Positions 6,317 through 7,230 of a stretch of 7,230 nucleotides of DNA are shown here, in pieces. Within the stretch, counting starts at the first letter, position 1. Each line of letters begins with the position of its first letter. Source of the stretch: JBGTBQ01 sp041749275 (GTDB lineage Bacteria; Acidobacteriota; Blastocatellia; Pyrinomonadales; Pyrinomonadaceae); assembly GCA_041749275.1 (NCBI GenBank), contig JBGTBQ010000423.1:1-7230 (forward strand), in the 5' to 3' direction. The translations under genes were made by a program, and so were the position numbers. The notes below the pieces were generated by a model. It made no database searches. It was given only the letters and a program-made list of their open reading frames with translations, and was not told the origin of the DNA.

Positions 6317-6337
6317 TATTCCGCCACGCTGTTATTG

Positions 6338-6409
6338 AGGAGTTCTGCGTCCACACTTGACTTGCTGGTTCTCCCAGACCAGCAAGTCAAGTGTGGACGC
6401 AGAACTCCT
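6338..6409 (+). terminator. Perfect 32-base-arm inverted repeat after the cyclase gene, terminator-like or mobile element relic
   Basis: Arm 6338-6369 and arm 6378-6409 are exact reverse complements over 32 bases, with the eight-base loop TCTCCCAG. One G-U pair and one further pair extend it. It starts 21 bases after the cyclase stop codon and is followed by a U-rich tract (TTATCTTCTTCG), so termination of the cyclase message is likely. The arms are much longer than an intrinsic terminator needs and only moderately GC-rich, so it may instead be a MITE- or REP-like element serving as terminator. Confidence 0.75.
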
Positions 6410-6553
6410 TATCTTCTTCGTAACAATCCATCCAACACTAACCGGGCTGGACCGTATCCAAATTTGGACAAACTTTTCGTGAATCCGCACTGCCTCAGTC
6501 TCCGGTGTGGCGCACAAAAAGGCATCTCCTTTCGAGCGTGCGAGATCATTTCT

Positions 6554-6621
6554 ATCTCCGGCGGAGTTGATGTTATAGTCACCGCCAAGTTCGAGGTCAG
6601 GATTGTCAATTCGCCGGAGAT
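6554..6621. repeat. Spaced ten-base inverted repeat upstream of the secreted protein gene
   Basis: ATCTCCGGCG (6554-6563) and CGCCGGAGAT (6612-6621) are exact reverse complements separated by 48 bases. The left copy also begins a mini-palindrome, CTCCG-G-CGGAG. The possible -10 TATAGT lies between the arms. It could be paired operator half-sites or a leader stem, but chance is not excluded. Confidence 0.35.
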
Positions 6622-6705
6622 GGCAGTTCTCCTCAGTCTTTCTTCCCGGCTGAAATCAGTCAACACCTTTTTTTCCATGCGTCCCAATCTGGCAAGTCAC
6701 GCCCT

Positions 6706-6712
6706 AAAGGAG
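6706..6712 (+). promoter_or_regulatory. Strong ribosome binding site fixing the start at 6721
   Basis: AAAGGAG is followed by an eight-base spacer and then the ATG at 6721. This is the best Shine-Dalgarno match in the window, and it is the main reason to start the secreted protein there rather than at the in-frame ATGs at 6760 or 6982. Confidence 0.85.
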
Positions 6713-6720
6713 TCCCCTCG

Positions 6721-7230
6721 ATGCCTCAGAAAACGACCGTCGCAATAGTGAATTATATAATGGGCAACAAAGCGCGCGCGGCGGTAACCGCGTTGTGTAT
6801 CGTCGTTCTGATTTTGAGTCTGTCATTGCGCGATACACGGCGCGCGGGCGCGCAGACATCTAAGTCTCAAGCAAGCAGCGACCCGGCGGCGACGGGACGA
6901 CACACGAGGCGCTTCCGCAACCCAACTGGACGAAGCGGAACGATCCGGCGCGATAGTCGAAGATCGGAAACTTCCACCAACATGAATGCGGCGCTCGTCA
7001 CCTTCACGGTGACGAATGCGGAGGACGCGGGCGCGGGCAGCTTGCGCGCCGCCATCGCCTCCGCCAACGGCAACGGCATCGAACCGGATAACATCACCTT
7101 CGACCCCGCCTTCTTCAACACCCCCCGCACCATCACGCTGCTCACGGCCTTGCCCAACATCACCGGCAGCCTCTCGCTGCAAGGCCCCGGCCCCCACCTG
7201 CTCACCGTCCGCCGCAACTATCCGGCTCCG
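6721..7230 (+). CDS. Secreted protein with a beta-helix-type GSLRxAI repeat domain, N-terminal part (continues off right edge)
   Basis: The frame is open for 170 codons to the window edge. Residues 17-44 look like a Sec signal peptide: basic NKAR, hydrophobic core 20-36 (AAVTALCIVVLILSLSL), and AGA-Q (42-45) as a likely cleavage site. Residues 45-87 form an Arg/Ser/Thr-rich linker without known motif. From about 92 the protein shows the pattern of large exported proteins with a right-handed beta-helix: FTVTNAEDAGAGSLRAAI (95-112), NITF (124-127), TITLL (137-141), and then GPGPHLLTV (155-163). Such proteins in environmental bacteria are usually long, cell-surface or secreted, and of unknown ligand. 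The linker uses more A/T-ending codons than the domain, and another frame is also open through it (6818-6982), so a pair of compensating frameshifts or an unconserved linker are both possible. An internal ATG at 6982 is the alternative start but would lose the signal peptide. Confidence 0.8.
   Translation, partial: MPQKTTVAIVNYIMGNKARAAVTALCIVVLILSLSLRDTRRAGAQTSKSQASSDPAATGRHTRRFRNPTGRSGTIRRDSRRSETSTNMNAALVTFTVTNAEDAGAGSLRAAIASANGNGIEPDNITFDPAFFNTPRTITLLTALPNITGSLSLQGPGPHLLTVRRNYPAP

Larger units (their letters stand above)
6410..6720. other. Non-coding, lower-GC region upstream of the secreted protein gene
   Basis: These 311 bases are visibly richer in A and T than the genes around them. 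The plus frame open from 6335 to 6748 has no recognisable motif, starts inside the hairpin and overlaps the next gene's start, so it is not called. Present are TATAGT (6574-6579), a possible -10 with no clear -35, an inverted repeat ATCTCCGGCG (6554-6563) with CGCCGGAGAT (6612-6621), and a T7 run (6668-6674). The promoter of the following gene is expected here. Confidence 0.55.

Noticed and set aside
6335..6748. A 137-codon plus-strand open frame after the cyclase
   Set aside because: Its first codons are the arms of the hairpin, its composition is not coding-like, it lacks a ribosome binding site, and its end overlaps the well-supported start at 6721.

Overview
The window is a stretch of bacterial chromosome, GC-rich (codon third positions mostly G or C), with short genes on both strands and hairpins between most of them. 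No 16S or other phylogenetic marker is present. The gene mix (a cellulose-synthase-like GT2 enzyme, a GlpX-type fructose bisphosphatase resembling cyanobacterial FBP/SBPases, a DUF2085 membrane protein, a secreted beta-helix-type repeat protein) and the TCATCCC-rich intergenic repeat suggest a soil or environmental phylum such as Acidobacteriota (Blastocatellia-like). That assignment is inference and not certain.

Left to right: (1) bases 1-45 are the first 15 codons of a minus-strand short-chain dehydrogenase/reductase that continues off the left edge. (2) A 338-base gap follows, holding a perfect terminator-like hairpin (257-294). (3) A minus-strand processive GT2 glycosyltransferase with all family motifs lies at 384-2015. 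(4) A gap with a perfect 19-base-arm hairpin (2211-2249) separates it from a small minus-strand membrane protein of unknown function (2279-2758). (5) A DUF2085 membrane protein (2865-3446) and glpX (3540-4580), both minus strand, are separated only by a large imperfect inverted repeat (3455-3541). (6) A 527-base divergent intergenic region follows. (7) A plus-strand membrane-bound diguanylate cyclase lies at 5108-6316, followed by a perfect hairpin with 32-base arms (6338-6409). (8) After about 310 bases of lower-GC non-coding DNA, a plus-strand gene for a secreted protein begins at 6721 behind a strong ribosome binding site and runs off the right edge.

The genes do not form one pathway. GlpX serves gluconeogenesis or a pentose/Calvin-type cycle. 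The GT2 enzyme would make an extracellular or cell-envelope beta-linked polysaccharide. The diguanylate cyclase makes the second messenger that often controls polysaccharide production and surface attachment. The last gene encodes a likely surface protein. A functional link among the last three is plausible, but nothing in the sequence demonstrates it. No defence system, CRISPR array, transposase, tRNA or rRNA was found. The most distinctive content is the set of long, nearly perfect inverted repeats between genes, and the lower-GC3 linker of the final gene, where a second frame is also open.
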